Source: Azoarcus sp. CIB
Lineage (GTDB): Bacteria > Pseudomonadota > Gammaproteobacteria > Burkholderiales > Rhodocyclaceae
NCBI RefSeq assembly: GCF_001190925.1
Contig: NZ_CP011072.1
Span: 1,798,001 to 1,862,000, forward strand
Length of the DNA stretch: 64,000 nucleotides
Reading direction: 5' to 3'
Below the pieces are notes generated by a model. The model was given only the letters and a program-made list of their open reading frames with translations, did no database searches and was not told where the DNA came from. This document shows, piece by piece, positions 47,894 through 54,948 of the stretch (positions are counted from its first letter, which is position 1; each line of letters starts with the position of its first letter). The position numbers were made by a program, and so were the translations under genes.

Positions 47894-48229
47894 ATGCCCG
47901 CCCGCACCCCTCGCCCTGGCACGTTGCCACGGCACGACATCATTGACCTGGCCGAACTTCTCGGCAGCGAATGGGACGGTTTCAGCCTGTCCCGCGATGG
48001 TCTGCAGCACCCGTATTGGCGCCGGCCGTTCTCGTGCGGCGATCTGAAAGCGATGTTCTACCGCTCGCAGCAGGTTGCCATCCTTGAGCGCGAGATCTCG
48101 CGCGCCCGTACCGAGCAGGAACGCGCCAGCGCGGCGCAGGACGCCGCCGAGGCCCGCGCGGACTGGTACCGGCACCAGCTGACACTGGAAAGCCGCCTTG
48201 GCTTGATGCTGGCCCGCGTGAGCGCGTAG
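47894..48229 (+). CDS. Provirus hypothetical protein with C-terminal coiled coil
   Basis: The 111-residue product has a globular N-terminal half (DIIDLAELLGSEWDGFSL, FSCGDLKAMFYRSQQ) and a charged helix (EREISRARTEQERASAAQ) likely to form a coiled coil. No family is recognised. The ATG at 47894 has a weak GGAG 12 bases upstream. It reads against the main provirus operon and just precedes the lipoprotein gene. Confidence 0.6.
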   Translation: MPARTPRPGTLPRHDIIDLAELLGSEWDGFSLSRDGLQHPYWRRPFSCGDLKAMFYRSQQVAILEREISRARTEQERASAAQDAAEARADWYRHQLTLESRLGLMLARVSA

Positions 48230-48261
48230 CATTCGGCCATCATCACAGGGAGCCCATCAGC

Positions 48262-48594
48262 ATGAAACGCATCGCCCTTGCCGCCCTGGTGGCGGTTCTC
48301 GCCGGATGTTCCACCTACGGCACGTCCAACATTGCGACCTACCGCGCAGCCGATACGGCGAAGCCGCACACGATCTCAGCCGACGTCGACGACGACGATC
48401 TGACGATCTACGTCGACGGCGACGACGTGGCGGATGGAGATTGGAACGCGGCCGGCACGCAGGTGCACGGCGAGTGGAAGACGCACCGCGTAGCAGCGCA
48501 GTGCGCGCAGCGTGCGGACTCGAAAGCCGCTGGCACCTGCACAGTGTTCATTGACGGCGAGCTAGCCGCTGAACTCGCCTTGCAGTTGCGGTAA
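48262..48594 (+). CDS. Provirus small lipoprotein
   Basis: The 110-residue product begins with a lipoprotein signal (ALAALVAVLAGC) and then an acidic region rich in aspartate (SADVDDDDLTIYVDGDDV). It is probably expressed from the integrated state, opposite to the structural genes, and could alter the cell surface. That role is inference. GGGAG lies ten bases before the ATG. Confidence 0.65.
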   Translation: MKRIALAALVAVLAGCSTYGTSNIATYRAADTAKPHTISADVDDDDLTIYVDGDDVADGDWNAAGTQVHGEWKTHRVAAQCAQRADSKAAGTCTVFIDGELAAELALQLR

Positions 48595-48612
48595 TCCTGC
48601 TTGAGCAAACAC

Positions 48613-48638
48613 AAAGGGCGCCTCATGGGCGCCCTTTT
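48613..48638. terminator. Bidirectional terminator between convergent provirus operons
   Basis: AAAGGGCGCC pairs with GGCGCCCTTT around a TCATG loop and is flanked by A-rich and T-rich ends. It can end both the rightward lipoprotein transcript and the long leftward structural transcript. Confidence 0.82.
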
Positions 48639-48657
48639 CATTTCCGGCCAGCGTGGG

Positions 48658-48876
48658 TTACTGGCCGTCGTCGTCGGTCTGGATATTCAGCAGCTGCAGC
48701 GCGGCGTTCACGACTTGCCGAGGCGCGGCATTCACCGCCGGCACCGCGGCCTTGAGTTCGACCAGCGTAACGACGGCCTTGGCGGGGTTCGCCTGCAGAT
48801 GGGCGGTAATCGCGGCCTTGATGGCTTCGGCGGCGGTGACCGTGGGGTCGACGTAGTACGGGTTTCGGATCTTCAT
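48658..48876 (-). CDS. Provirus small alanine-rich protein
   Basis: The 72-residue soluble product is alanine/valine-rich (TAAEAIKAAITAHLQANPAK) and is predicted helical. It is the last gene of the leftward block. No family is recognised. AAGGG lies upstream, inside the end of the tiny arginine-rich gene. Confidence 0.55.
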   Translation of the reverse strand: MKIRNPYYVDPTVTAAEAIKAAITAHLQANPAKAVVTLVELKAAVPAVNAAPRQVVNAALQLLNIQTDDDGQ

Positions 48877-48880
48877 CGGA

Positions 48881-48943
48881 TCAGCCCTTGCGACGGCGGA
48901 AACGGCCCTTGCTGTCGCGCGGCGGCGTGCGGCGTTTGCTCAT
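48881..48943 (-). CDS. Tiny arginine-rich peptide of the provirus
   Basis: The 20-residue peptide MSKRRTPPRDSKGRFRRRKG has ten basic residues. TGAGGA lies seven bases before the ATG, and its end is four bases from the next start. The composition is protamine-like, so a DNA-condensing or membrane-active role is possible. It is too short for standard gene finding. Confidence 0.5.
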   Translation of the reverse strand: MSKRRTPPRDSKGRFRRRKG

Positions 48944-48950
48944 GGTGTCC

Positions 48951-49109
48951 TCACTGTGTGGTGGTGGTCGTGGTCGGGAACGTGAACCACTGCTTGGCGG
49001 TTGCCGGCAGCATGCGAATCACGACGGTTGCGAGCAGCGCCCCGGCGAGCACGATGACGGCTTCGCGCAGGATCTCCGGCCCGCTGGGGATGATGGACTT
49101 AAGCTGCAC
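48951..49109 (-). CDS. Provirus single-pass membrane protein (lysis region)
   Basis: The 52-residue product has one membrane helix (AVIVLAGALLATVVIRML) after an amphipathic start and a threonine-rich C-terminus. The GTG at 49109 overlaps the end of the previous gene by 11 bases. It probably belongs to the lysis or virion membrane set. Confidence 0.55.
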   Translation of the reverse strand: MQLKSIIPSGPEILREAVIVLAGALLATVVIRMLPATAKQWFTFPTTTTTTQ

Positions 49110-49272
49110 GGTGCGCCCCCATCAGGCCGTCAAGCCGCGCATGCGCCTTCTCAGCCGATCGCGCAGCGTTCTCCGCCTTCTCGCGCAGCTGCCCGAGGTC
49201 GTAGCGGATGCCGCCGTAGACGGCCAGAGCTCCCCCGCCGGCCGTCAGGATCTGAAACACCCAGTCAGGCAT
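49099..49272 (-). CDS. Provirus membrane/coiled-coil protein (spanin- or holin-like)
   Basis: The 57-residue product has an N-terminal membrane helix (VFQILTAGGGALAVYGGI) and a charged coiled-coil tail (LGQLREKAENAARSAEKAH). This layout is that of small phage lysis accessory proteins such as inner spanins. The ATG at 49272 overlaps the previous stop by eight bases. Confidence 0.55.
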   Translation of the reverse strand: MPDWVFQILTAGGGALAVYGGIRYDLGQLREKAENAARSAEKAHARLDGLMGAHRAA

Positions 49273-49438
49273 TACCGGCCCCCTTCTCGGGCGCCACAGC
49301 GGCCAGAACGCCCCCCAGCGCGGCAGCCCACGCTTGCGGGTTCTTGGGGTCTGCAGCAACAGCGACGAAGCCCTGTGCGATCAGCGCGAGCCCTGCCCAG
49401 GTAGAAGGCTCACCGAGCCGGGAAAGAATCCATTTCAT
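49265..49438 (-). CDS. Provirus putative holin
   Basis: The 57-residue protein contains two short hydrophobic helices around a polar turn. Its N-terminus (RLGEPSTWAGLALIAQG) resembles a motif common in small phage holins. It sits directly upstream of the spanin-like gene. Holin function is inferred from motif and context. Confidence 0.55.
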   Translation of the reverse strand: MKWILSRLGEPSTWAGLALIAQGFVAVAADPKNPQAWAAALGGVLAAVAPEKGAGNA

Positions 49439-49447
49439 GAAGCGGCC

Positions 49448-49888
49448 TCAGTCGTAGAAAACGTCATTCGGATGCAGCGACCAGAACATCGCCGGCGCCT
49501 GGTAGGAGCCTTCGGGTAAGTCGGTCGTGTGGGGTTGCTGCACGGACTGCGACGAGGCCGGCGCGGTCGCCCCGGTCGGCTGCCCTGCGAGCGTCCAGGC
49601 GAGGAAGTCGCCCGCGGTGCAGTATTTCGAGGCGCCGAGCACGTCGCCCCTGGCCTTGGAGATGTCGCACAGCATAGCGTCCGTGCGCGGCACGCCGACG
49701 GCATCGCCGATGCCGAGCACGGCACCGCTCGCCACATCGCCGAGCGCGCCAACGGTCGCACTCACGGCGCCGGCCGCTGCATCCTGCACAGAGAAGGACG
49801 CCGCGCCCGACTGCAGAGCCCGCAGGGCGATCAGGCCCAGCACGCCGAGCGCGGCACCCATCAGGAGGGCAGAGCGGCCCGAGTCCAT
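49448..49888 (-). CDS. Provirus membrane protein
   Basis: The 146-residue product has an N-terminal membrane helix (ALLMGAALGVLGLIALRAL), an alanine/valine/glycine-rich segment and a two-cysteine tail (MLCDISKARG, SKYCTAG). It may be a virion membrane protein. The ATG shares bases with the upstream stop (ATGA), showing coupled translation. Confidence 0.6.
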   Translation of the reverse strand: MDSGRSALLMGAALGVLGLIALRALQSGAASFSVQDAAAGAVSATVGALGDVASGAVLGIGDAVGVPRTDAMLCDISKARGDVLGASKYCTAGDFLAWTLAGQPTGATAPASSQSVQQPHTTDLPEGSYQAPAMFWSLHPNDVFYD

Positions 49889-50130
49889 CAGGACACCCGC
49901 TGCCCTTGGTAGTAGATATTTCCGGCGGCGTCCTTGCCGTAGCCGCTGTCGTAGTAGCGCCAGCCCTGCCACGTCGCAATCAGGTTGCCGAAGCCGGCAT
50001 CCGAAGCGGTCGCCGTCGGGTTGAAGTTGGCGCCGATGACGGGCGCCGAGCCCCCGCCGGAGATCGTCCGCGCGATCAGGAACACGCCCAGGGCGGCAGC
50101 GGCCATCATGAAAAGGTCATTGGTCTTCAT
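49888..50130 (-). CDS. Provirus small membrane protein
   Basis: The 80-residue product has an N-terminal helix (LFMMAAAALGVFLIARTI) and a Gly/Tyr/Trp-rich C-terminus (WQGWRYYDSGYGKDAAGN). Its tail resembles that of the following upstream gene (YDSAWGYGQEAYGD), suggesting related roles, perhaps in the virion membrane. ATGA overlap with the upstream stop. Confidence 0.6.
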   Translation of the reverse strand: MKTNDLFMMAAAALGVFLIARTISGGGSAPVIGANFNPTATASDAGFGNLIATWQGWRYYDSGYGKDAAGNIYYQGQRVS

Positions 50131-50444
50131 CACAGCCACTCCGAAATATCGCCGTAGGCTTCCTGTCCGTAGCCCCATGCACTGTCGTAGTCGATCGCCC
50201 CGCCGTCGATCAGCGCCGCGGCGGTCGAGGTGCTGCCCGCCGTGTTCCAGCCCGCGGCAGCCTTCGCGAGCGACTGGATACCGACGCCGGCCAGATTGAT
50301 GCCGGCCATCTTCAGCCAGTAGTCCTGTTGATCGTGCAGCGTGGGCGCCGGATCGGTGCGGCGCATGGTCTCCGGCGGACGGCGGTTGAGCAGCAGCCAC
50401 ACGAGCAGCCCGCCGCCGATCAGAAGAATCGTTTTGTCAGACAT
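50130..50444 (-). CDS. Provirus small membrane protein
   Basis: The 104-residue product has an N-terminal membrane helix (ILLIGGGLLVWLLLN) followed by a soluble part. GGAGGT lies seven bases before the ATG at 50444. A structural or lysis role is likely from position, next to the transglycosylase gene. Confidence 0.6.
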   Translation of the reverse strand: MSDKTILLIGGGLLVWLLLNRRPPETMRRTDPAPTLHDQQDYWLKMAGINLAGVGIQSLAKAAAGWNTAGSTSTAAALIDGGAIDYDSAWGYGQEAYGDISEWL

Positions 50445-51039
50445 ACGCCCGACCTCCATAGTTGGCGAACGCAGTCAAAGCGGCGTCCATCGTCAAGGTG
50501 CCCTGCTTGCTGTACCGCCACGGCGGCAGGCTTGCCCATTCCCACGAGCACTTTTCGAGCGCGGTCGAGATGCGGCCGGCGAGCACGTCGGCGAGCGCCC
50601 CGCGGTTGCGGATGAGCTGCACGGCGGCGAGATCCTGCGAGGCCGGCGAGAAGTCGGAAAGCCCCGCCTGCAGGCGAGCCATGTCCCAAGTCTTCGATCG
50701 GAACTGATACGCCCCGGCAGCGGTCGAGTAATCGCCAATTCGCGCAATCCACACGGATTGCCGCGGATGGTCTGCAAAGGAGGCGAACGAGCCGCCCCCG
50801 ACGAGCCGGCGATATCCGCCGTCGTCGGCGGTCCCCTCGCCCTTGCGCACGAGCTGCAGGAAGGCGCGCACGTTCGGATTGTTGAGTGCTTCGGCGTTCG
50901 TCATGTCCCACGTTTCCAGAAAGTCGGCGGCGGTGTCGATGACGCCCCCGTCGTCGGAGATCGTCACGCCCCGGTCGCGCAGCAGCACGAACAGGACGCA
51001 GCCGAGCAGGACGCCGGAGGCGATCAGGGAGACGTTCAC
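50437..51039 (-). CDS. Membrane-anchored lambda R-type lytic transglycosylase
   Basis: The 200-residue protein has a membrane helix at residues 3-20 and a C-terminal domain matching the lambda endolysin R (GH104) family: LVRKGEGT with candidate catalytic Glu68, FADHPRQSVWI, STAAGAYQFRSKTWD, LSDFSPASQDLAAVQLI and the SWEWASLP segment. It cleaves peptidoglycan during entry or lysis. GTG at 51039 overlaps the upstream stop (GTGA). Confidence 0.85.
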   Translation of the reverse strand: MNVSLIASGVLLGCVLFVLLRDRGVTISDDGGVIDTAADFLETWDMTNAEALNNPNVRAFLQLVRKGEGTADDGGYRRLVGGGSFASFADHPRQSVWIARIGDYSTAAGAYQFRSKTWDMARLQAGLSDFSPASQDLAAVQLIRNRGALADVLAGRISTALEKCSWEWASLPPWRYSKQGTLTMDAALTAFANYGGRAYV

Positions 51040-51794
51040 ACGGGTTCCTCGAAAAAATCCACCGCCCCTGAAAATCCGGCCTGCAACGTCACCCCTGCCA
51101 CGACCAGACCGACCCCCGGCGCCAGAACCCACGGCTCAGTCGGTCGATACACAACAGGCGCCATCGTCGCGCCGACGTAGACGCGCCCGCCAAACGATGC
51201 ACCGACCGGCGCCGCCAACGTGGTACTGACCCACACTTGAGCGGACAGGCCGTGTGCTTGCGCCGCATACTTCGACGCGACCGCATCCGCCGCCGCTTGC
51301 GCGCCGAACGTCGCGGTGATGTAGCGCACCGCGAGCACGCCCGCGTTTTGTTCGCCCTGAACGATGATCTGACTGACGACGATTCGCTTGCCCGAGCCGG
51401 CCGGATTCCACAGCGCGCCCGCCTGATACTGGCCGACCCCCGGATTGCTCGCAGTTCCGTAGGCGATCGAGGCCATGCCCGACGCATTCGAGAGCACGCG
51501 CGACTTGCCGCCGTCGATCACCGACACCTCGCCGGAAACGCGATCGTCGATCATCCCCGAGAAGCCTACGAGGATTTTTCCGCTGTTGGCGGCGCCCGAC
51601 TTGTCGGTGATAGTCAAGGTGTTGAAGTTGAACTCTCGCAGTCCCTGACCTGGCATCAGGTCGAGCGTGGCCCCGGTGTCGACGTTGACGTTGATGACGC
51701 CGGTTGCACTGATGACTTTGAAGAAGTCACCCACCACCGGCAGGCGCTGCATGCCGCCCGCGATCAGGGTGAAGTCGTAGATTCTTGCGTGCAT
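51036..51794 (-). CDS. Provirus structural protein candidate (minor capsid or spike)
   Basis: The 252-residue product is beta-rich, with no signal or membrane helix: ISATGVINVNVDTGATLDLM, FNTLTITDKSGAANSG and SGKRIVVSQIIVQGEQN. Such strands fit a penton or spike protein of a double-jelly-roll virus, but no family is recognised with certainty. AAGGGGAT precedes the ATG. Confidence 0.55.
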   Translation of the reverse strand: MHARIYDFTLIAGGMQRLPVVGDFFKVISATGVINVNVDTGATLDLMPGQGLREFNFNTLTITDKSGAANSGKILVGFSGMIDDRVSGEVSVIDGGKSRVLSNASGMASIAYGTASNPGVGQYQAGALWNPAGSGKRIVVSQIIVQGEQNAGVLAVRYITATFGAQAAADAVASKYAAQAHGLSAQVWVSTTLAAPVGASFGGRVYVGATMAPVVYRPTEPWVLAPGVGLVVAGVTLQAGFSGAVDFFEEPV

Positions 51795-51796
51795 TT

Positions 51797-52612
51797 CTAT
51801 CCCCTTGCGCGCACTGCAACGATGCCCATTACCACGACGGCAGCCAGCAGCAGGTAATCTGTCATCGCCCCGCGCCCCTTGGCGTCGGCATAGGCGTCCT
51901 TTGCCATGCCGGCCGATGCCGCGGCAGCGTCGGCGGCGGTCGTCAGCCCGCCCCGTACCGTGTTCATCGCGTCATTGACGACGCCGAGCACCTGCGAGAA
52001 CGCCCCGTCCGCGAAATTGAGCGCGCGGCCGGTCGAGTCGTAGGCGACGCCCAGGGCGTTCGACATGGCCCCATCCGCGAAATTGAGAGAGCGGCCCGTC
52101 GAGTCGTAGGCGATGCCCAGCGCGTTCGACATGGCGCCATCGGCGAAGCCCAGCGATCGAGACAGCGCCCCGCTGGTCGAGTCGTAGGCGAGATCGAGCG
52201 AACGCGACATGGCACCATCTGCGAAGCCCAGCGCCCGAGACAGCGCCCCGGCCGTGGAAGCGTTCGCAAGGTCCATAGCTTGCGACATGGCGCCATCAGC
52301 GAAGCCCAACGCGCGGCCGGTCGAGTCGTAGGCCATGCCCAGGGCGTTCGACATGGCCCCGTCAGCAAACGAGAGCGCCCGACTATTCGAGTCGCCCAGC
52401 GCACTGACGGTGTTGCGCACGACGCCGTCGACGAGATCCCAGGCGCCGCCGTCGATCACGTTATTGACGGTCTGAGTCGTCAGCGAACCTTTCGAGCCGA
52501 CCTTGACGTTATCGAATCCCGACGACGTGGACCGCTCGCCGATGACCTGGCGGCGGTCGGTCTGGTTGGTCGACGTCGACGACTTTTTCGAGCTACCCCC
52601 GAACAAGCCCAT
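51797..52612 (-). CDS. Provirus repeat protein with C-terminal membrane helix
   Basis: The 271-residue product has a Ser/Thr-rich, probably disordered start. From about residue 79 to 209 there are six copies of the core FADGAMS, in units of 22 or 26 residues (ALxFADGAMSxALxxAYDST). The 22-residue period suggests a hendecad helical repeat. A membrane helix (LLLAAVVVMGIVAV) ends the protein. It may be a virion tail-tube or membrane-spanning fibre; function is unknown. Confidence 0.65.
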   Translation of the reverse strand: MGLFGGSSKKSSTSTNQTDRRQVIGERSTSSGFDNVKVGSKGSLTTQTVNNVIDGGAWDLVDGVVRNTVSALGDSNSRALSFADGAMSNALGMAYDSTGRALGFADGAMSQAMDLANASTAGALSRALGFADGAMSRSLDLAYDSTSGALSRSLGFADGAMSNALGIAYDSTGRSLNFADGAMSNALGVAYDSTGRALNFADGAFSQVLGVVNDAMNTVRGGLTTAADAAAASAGMAKDAYADAKGRGAMTDYLLLAAVVVMGIVAVRARG

Positions 52613-52615
52613 TGC

Positions 52616-52864
52616 TTACCCCTTTTTCCAGATCCACCACGCGGCGACGCCGGCGGCGATCCACAGCCACGGAATGCCGGCCAAGCCGGGCACTTCCGTT
52701 GCCCCGCCCTGCACGTTCAGGCCGCGACCGCCGAAATTGACAGTCCACCCCGAGTTACCCATGCCGAGCGAGCCGCCGAACATGCCCGAACGGGTTTCCC
52801 CGCTCATGTCATCCGAGACGGCCGCGGAGACGAACGAATTACCGCCCGACGAAGCGACGCCCAT
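52616..52864 (-). CDS. Provirus small C-anchored membrane protein A
   Basis: The 82-residue product has a Gly/Ser-rich N-terminal region and a C-terminal membrane helix (IPWLWIAAGVAAWWIWKKG). It shares a VNFGxxGxxxVQG-like segment with the next gene (VNFGMAGDGSLYVQG), so the two are probably paralogues. Likely a virion membrane protein. Confidence 0.65.
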   Translation of the reverse strand: MGVASSGGNSFVSAAVSDDMSGETRSGMFGGSLGMGNSGWTVNFGGRGLNVQGGATEVPGLAGIPWLWIAAGVAAWWIWKKG

Positions 52865-52865
52865 G

Positions 52866-53141
52866 TCAGCCCCGCTTTTTCAGCAGGAACCACAAGCCCA
52901 GGCCGATCAGGATCAGCGTGGGATTGATGGTCAGGCCGGCCGCAGGCGCCGGAGCGCCGTAGCCGCCCGCGGAGCCCTGCACGTAGAGCGAGCCATCCCC
53001 GGCCATGCCGAAGTTGACGCCCCCGTTCATGAGCGGCGTGGCGTAGCGGACTTGCGAGTCAACGCCGTCCGTGATGCCGCGCCCGAGGTAGTAGAACCAG
53101 TTTGAGACGCTGGTTGCTTGTTGTTCCGCGATCGGGTCCAT
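52866..53141 (-). CDS. Provirus small C-anchored membrane protein B
   Basis: The 91-residue product has the same architecture as its neighbour, with a C-terminal membrane helix (LILIGLGLWFLLKKRG). AGGGGG precedes the ATG, 12 bases after the capsid gene. It probably sits in the internal membrane under the capsid. Confidence 0.65.
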   Translation of the reverse strand: MDPIAEQQATSVSNWFYYLGRGITDGVDSQVRYATPLMNGGVNFGMAGDGSLYVQGSAGGYGAPAPAAGLTINPTLILIGLGLWFLLKKRG

Positions 53142-53153
53142 GTCCGCCCCCTA

Positions 53154-53990
53154 TCAGTAGACGTCGAGCGGTTCGAGAGTTTCGACTTCGATCGTGATTG
53201 TTTCGGCGCCCGAGAAAGTACCCATCAGCTGGGCAGTCGTGCAGCCCGAGGCCGGCCGGGTGTCAAAAACGCGGTCCTCCTGCAGCCCGTCGACCATGCT
53301 GTCGATCATGTAGAGCGAAGCCTGCGGCGTGCGGCCGTAGATTTTCTGTCTGTACTCGTTGATCGCCTTCACCGAGTCATGCTCGATAATCCCGTTGCGG
53401 ATTACCTGTGCGGCAGTCATGTTCGCGGAGAAGATTGCGAGCCGCTTGAAGATCGAGCCGCCGGAAACCGGGTCCATGTGCGGGACGGCCAGCGGGAACG
53501 TCCCGGCGGCGCCAATGGTTTGCGTCACGCGGTGCACGCGAGCGATCAGCGGGCGAAGCTGGGCGAACTCGGGACCGACTTGCGGCCGCGCGACTTCGGC
53601 ATAACCGGCGAGCGTCGGAGCGGTCGCGCCCGCGATGGTGATTTCGAGGCGCAGGTTCTTGATTCCGAGCGTGGTATCGAGCGAGCCGCCGAGCATGCCC
53701 AGCTTCGATTTCGCGAGGTTTTCGAGAAAGTCGATTTCCAGCATGGTCGCGTCGGCGGTGCGCGGACGATACGACAGGCGCGCGTCCAGCTTCGAGCCGT
53801 CGGTGTCGAGGATGATTTTCCCGTTCGCCTTCAGCTGAATGCTGGTCAGCATCGCTTTCGTGAGCGCGGTTCCGCCGAGCTGCAGGAAGATCTTTTCGAT
53901 CGAGTAGCCGAGCAGGTTCGACAGGTCGATGTTCGCGACGCCCGAGGCGACGACGTTGTTCGCGGGGTTGAGCTTGATTAGTTCGATCAT
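53154..53990 (-). CDS. Major capsid protein, PM2 P2-like double jelly roll
   Basis: The 278-residue product is close in length to PM2 P2 (269). The order of segments matches P2: an LNxxxNVxxG start, a strand with SIQLKANGKIIL followed by LDARLSY, TLGIKNLRLEITIAG before the interdomain link, then IFKRLAIFSANM and a second set of strands ending TITIEVETLEPL. It builds the icosahedral shell. ATG 53990 is chosen because the longer frame is not virus-like. Confidence 0.85.
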   Translation of the reverse strand: MIELIKLNPANNVVASGVANIDLSNLLGYSIEKIFLQLGGTALTKAMLTSIQLKANGKIILDTDGSKLDARLSYRPRTADATMLEIDFLENLAKSKLGMLGGSLDTTLGIKNLRLEITIAGATAPTLAGYAEVARPQVGPEFAQLRPLIARVHRVTQTIGAAGTFPLAVPHMDPVSGGSIFKRLAIFSANMTAAQVIRNGIIEHDSVKAINEYRQKIYGRTPQASLYMIDSMVDGLQEDRVFDTRPASGCTTAQLMGTFSGAETITIEVETLEPLDVY

Positions 53991-54004
53991 GTTCGCGGCC
54001 CCGG

Positions 54005-54166
54005 TTAGATGAGCGCGTCGCGCACGTAGGGGACTTGCTTCGCGATCACGGTGCCGGCGGCGCCGAGCGCCATCGCCTTGACGGCCTGATGCGGTGCGAA
54101 CTTGTAGGCGGCATAGAGCACGCCCAGGGCAATACCGGTGCGAATGACTTGGGTTTGAGTGGGCAT
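54005..54166 (-). CDS. Provirus small membrane-associated protein
   Basis: The 53-residue product has a hydrophobic helix (VIRTGIALGVLYAAYKF) and a second weakly hydrophobic stretch. It lies between the packaging ATPase and the capsid gene with GGAGAGG upstream. A minor virion membrane protein is likely. Confidence 0.6.
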   Translation of the reverse strand: MPTQTQVIRTGIALGVLYAAYKFAPHQAVKAMALGAAGTVIAKQVPYVRDALI

Positions 54167-54193
54167 GTCGGCCTCTCCGAGATAGAAAAAGAA

Positions 54194-54214
54194 AACGCAC
54201 CGCTAGGGTGCGTT
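54194..54214 (-). terminator. Terminator between packaging ATPase and capsid genes
   Basis: On the leftward strand AACGCACC pairs with GGTGCGTT around a four-base loop, and a TTTTCTTTTTC tract follows. It could attenuate transcription into the capsid operon and keep structural expression separate from early expression. Confidence 0.65.
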
Positions 54215-54243
54215 GTCTCGGCGAGCTGTACAAACATCCAGCC

Positions 54244-54948
54244 TTAGGCGTCTGGCTGAGGTTCCGGCGATGCCTTGGGGATTTTTTTTGCGGGTTTCGG
54301 CTTTTTCACGCTGGGCAGGGTGCCGCGCGTGGTCGAGCCGGTCTTCATCAGCCGCTCGAAGTATTCAAAGGTGTCGGTGTCGTCGTCGGCCTTGAGGTCG
54401 CGCACATCCTCAACGGACACCCCGAGCACGCCCGCCATCACCACATTGTCCGCGCGGAAGTTGAGGCGCGAGCAGTGGATAAGCGTGGCCTGCGAGAATA
54501 TCGTTTTGTCGATGATCGCCGGCCGTTGCGCGCAGGCCCACACACGAAGCGCCTTGTGCCGGCCCTTGGTGAGAATCCGGCGCCACGGCGGCGGCGCATA
54601 GCTGGCCGTCGTCACGTCGCCCAGCTCATCGACCACGATGTCGCACTTCTGCCACGCAAAGGCGATGTTGCAGAAGGTCGCGAACTTCGCGGCGTAGCTG
54701 TCCTGATCGTCACCCGGTCGGAAGATCCCGACGAACGGCCCCGTTTCAGCCTTGGCACACGCGGCGGCGAGCTGGCGCACGTCGGCAAAGACCTTGCCGC
54801 CGGTGTATTCGTCCATCGGATCCCACACCAGCAAACGCGAAGGCCGAACCCTCGCAAGTACGGCCTTCAGCCATCGCCCTTTCCCGGAACCAGTCGCGCC
54901 GATTACGACGACGATATGCGCCCGGTTTCGAGAGCCTGGCCGAGTCAT
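54244..54948 (-). CDS. DNA-packaging ATPase (PM2 P9-like, FtsK/HerA superfamily)
   Basis: The 234-residue ATPase has Walker A GATGSGKG (17-24), Walker B CDIVVDELGD with acidic pair 107-108, and an arginine/glutamine segment (RVWACAQRP). The size fits packaging ATPases of internal-membrane viruses. It pumps the genome into the preformed capsid. The C-terminal 35 residues are a basic proline-rich tail. ATGA overlap with the upstream gene. Confidence 0.88.
   Translation of the reverse strand: MTRPGSRNRAHIVVVIGATGSGKGRWLKAVLARVRPSRLLVWDPMDEYTGGKVFADVRQLAAACAKAETGPFVGIFRPGDDQDSYAAKFATFCNIAFAWQKCDIVVDELGDVTTASYAPPPWRRILTKGRHKALRVWACAQRPAIIDKTIFSQATLIHCSRLNFRADNVVMAGVLGVSVEDVRDLKADDDTDTFEYFERLMKTGSTTRGTLPSVKKPKPAKKIPKASPEPQPDA

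Noticed and set aside
48613-48638. CRISPR-like or repeat array among provirus hairpins
   Set aside because: Hairpins here are single terminators; no regularly spaced direct repeats exist in the window.
54244-54948. Packaging ATPase as a filamentous-phage Zot-like protein
   Set aside because: The Walker layout alone would allow it, and Xer integration is typical of filamentous phages. The double-jelly-roll capsid gene, transglycosylase and lack of pIII/pVIII-type genes favour a P9-type packaging ATPase.
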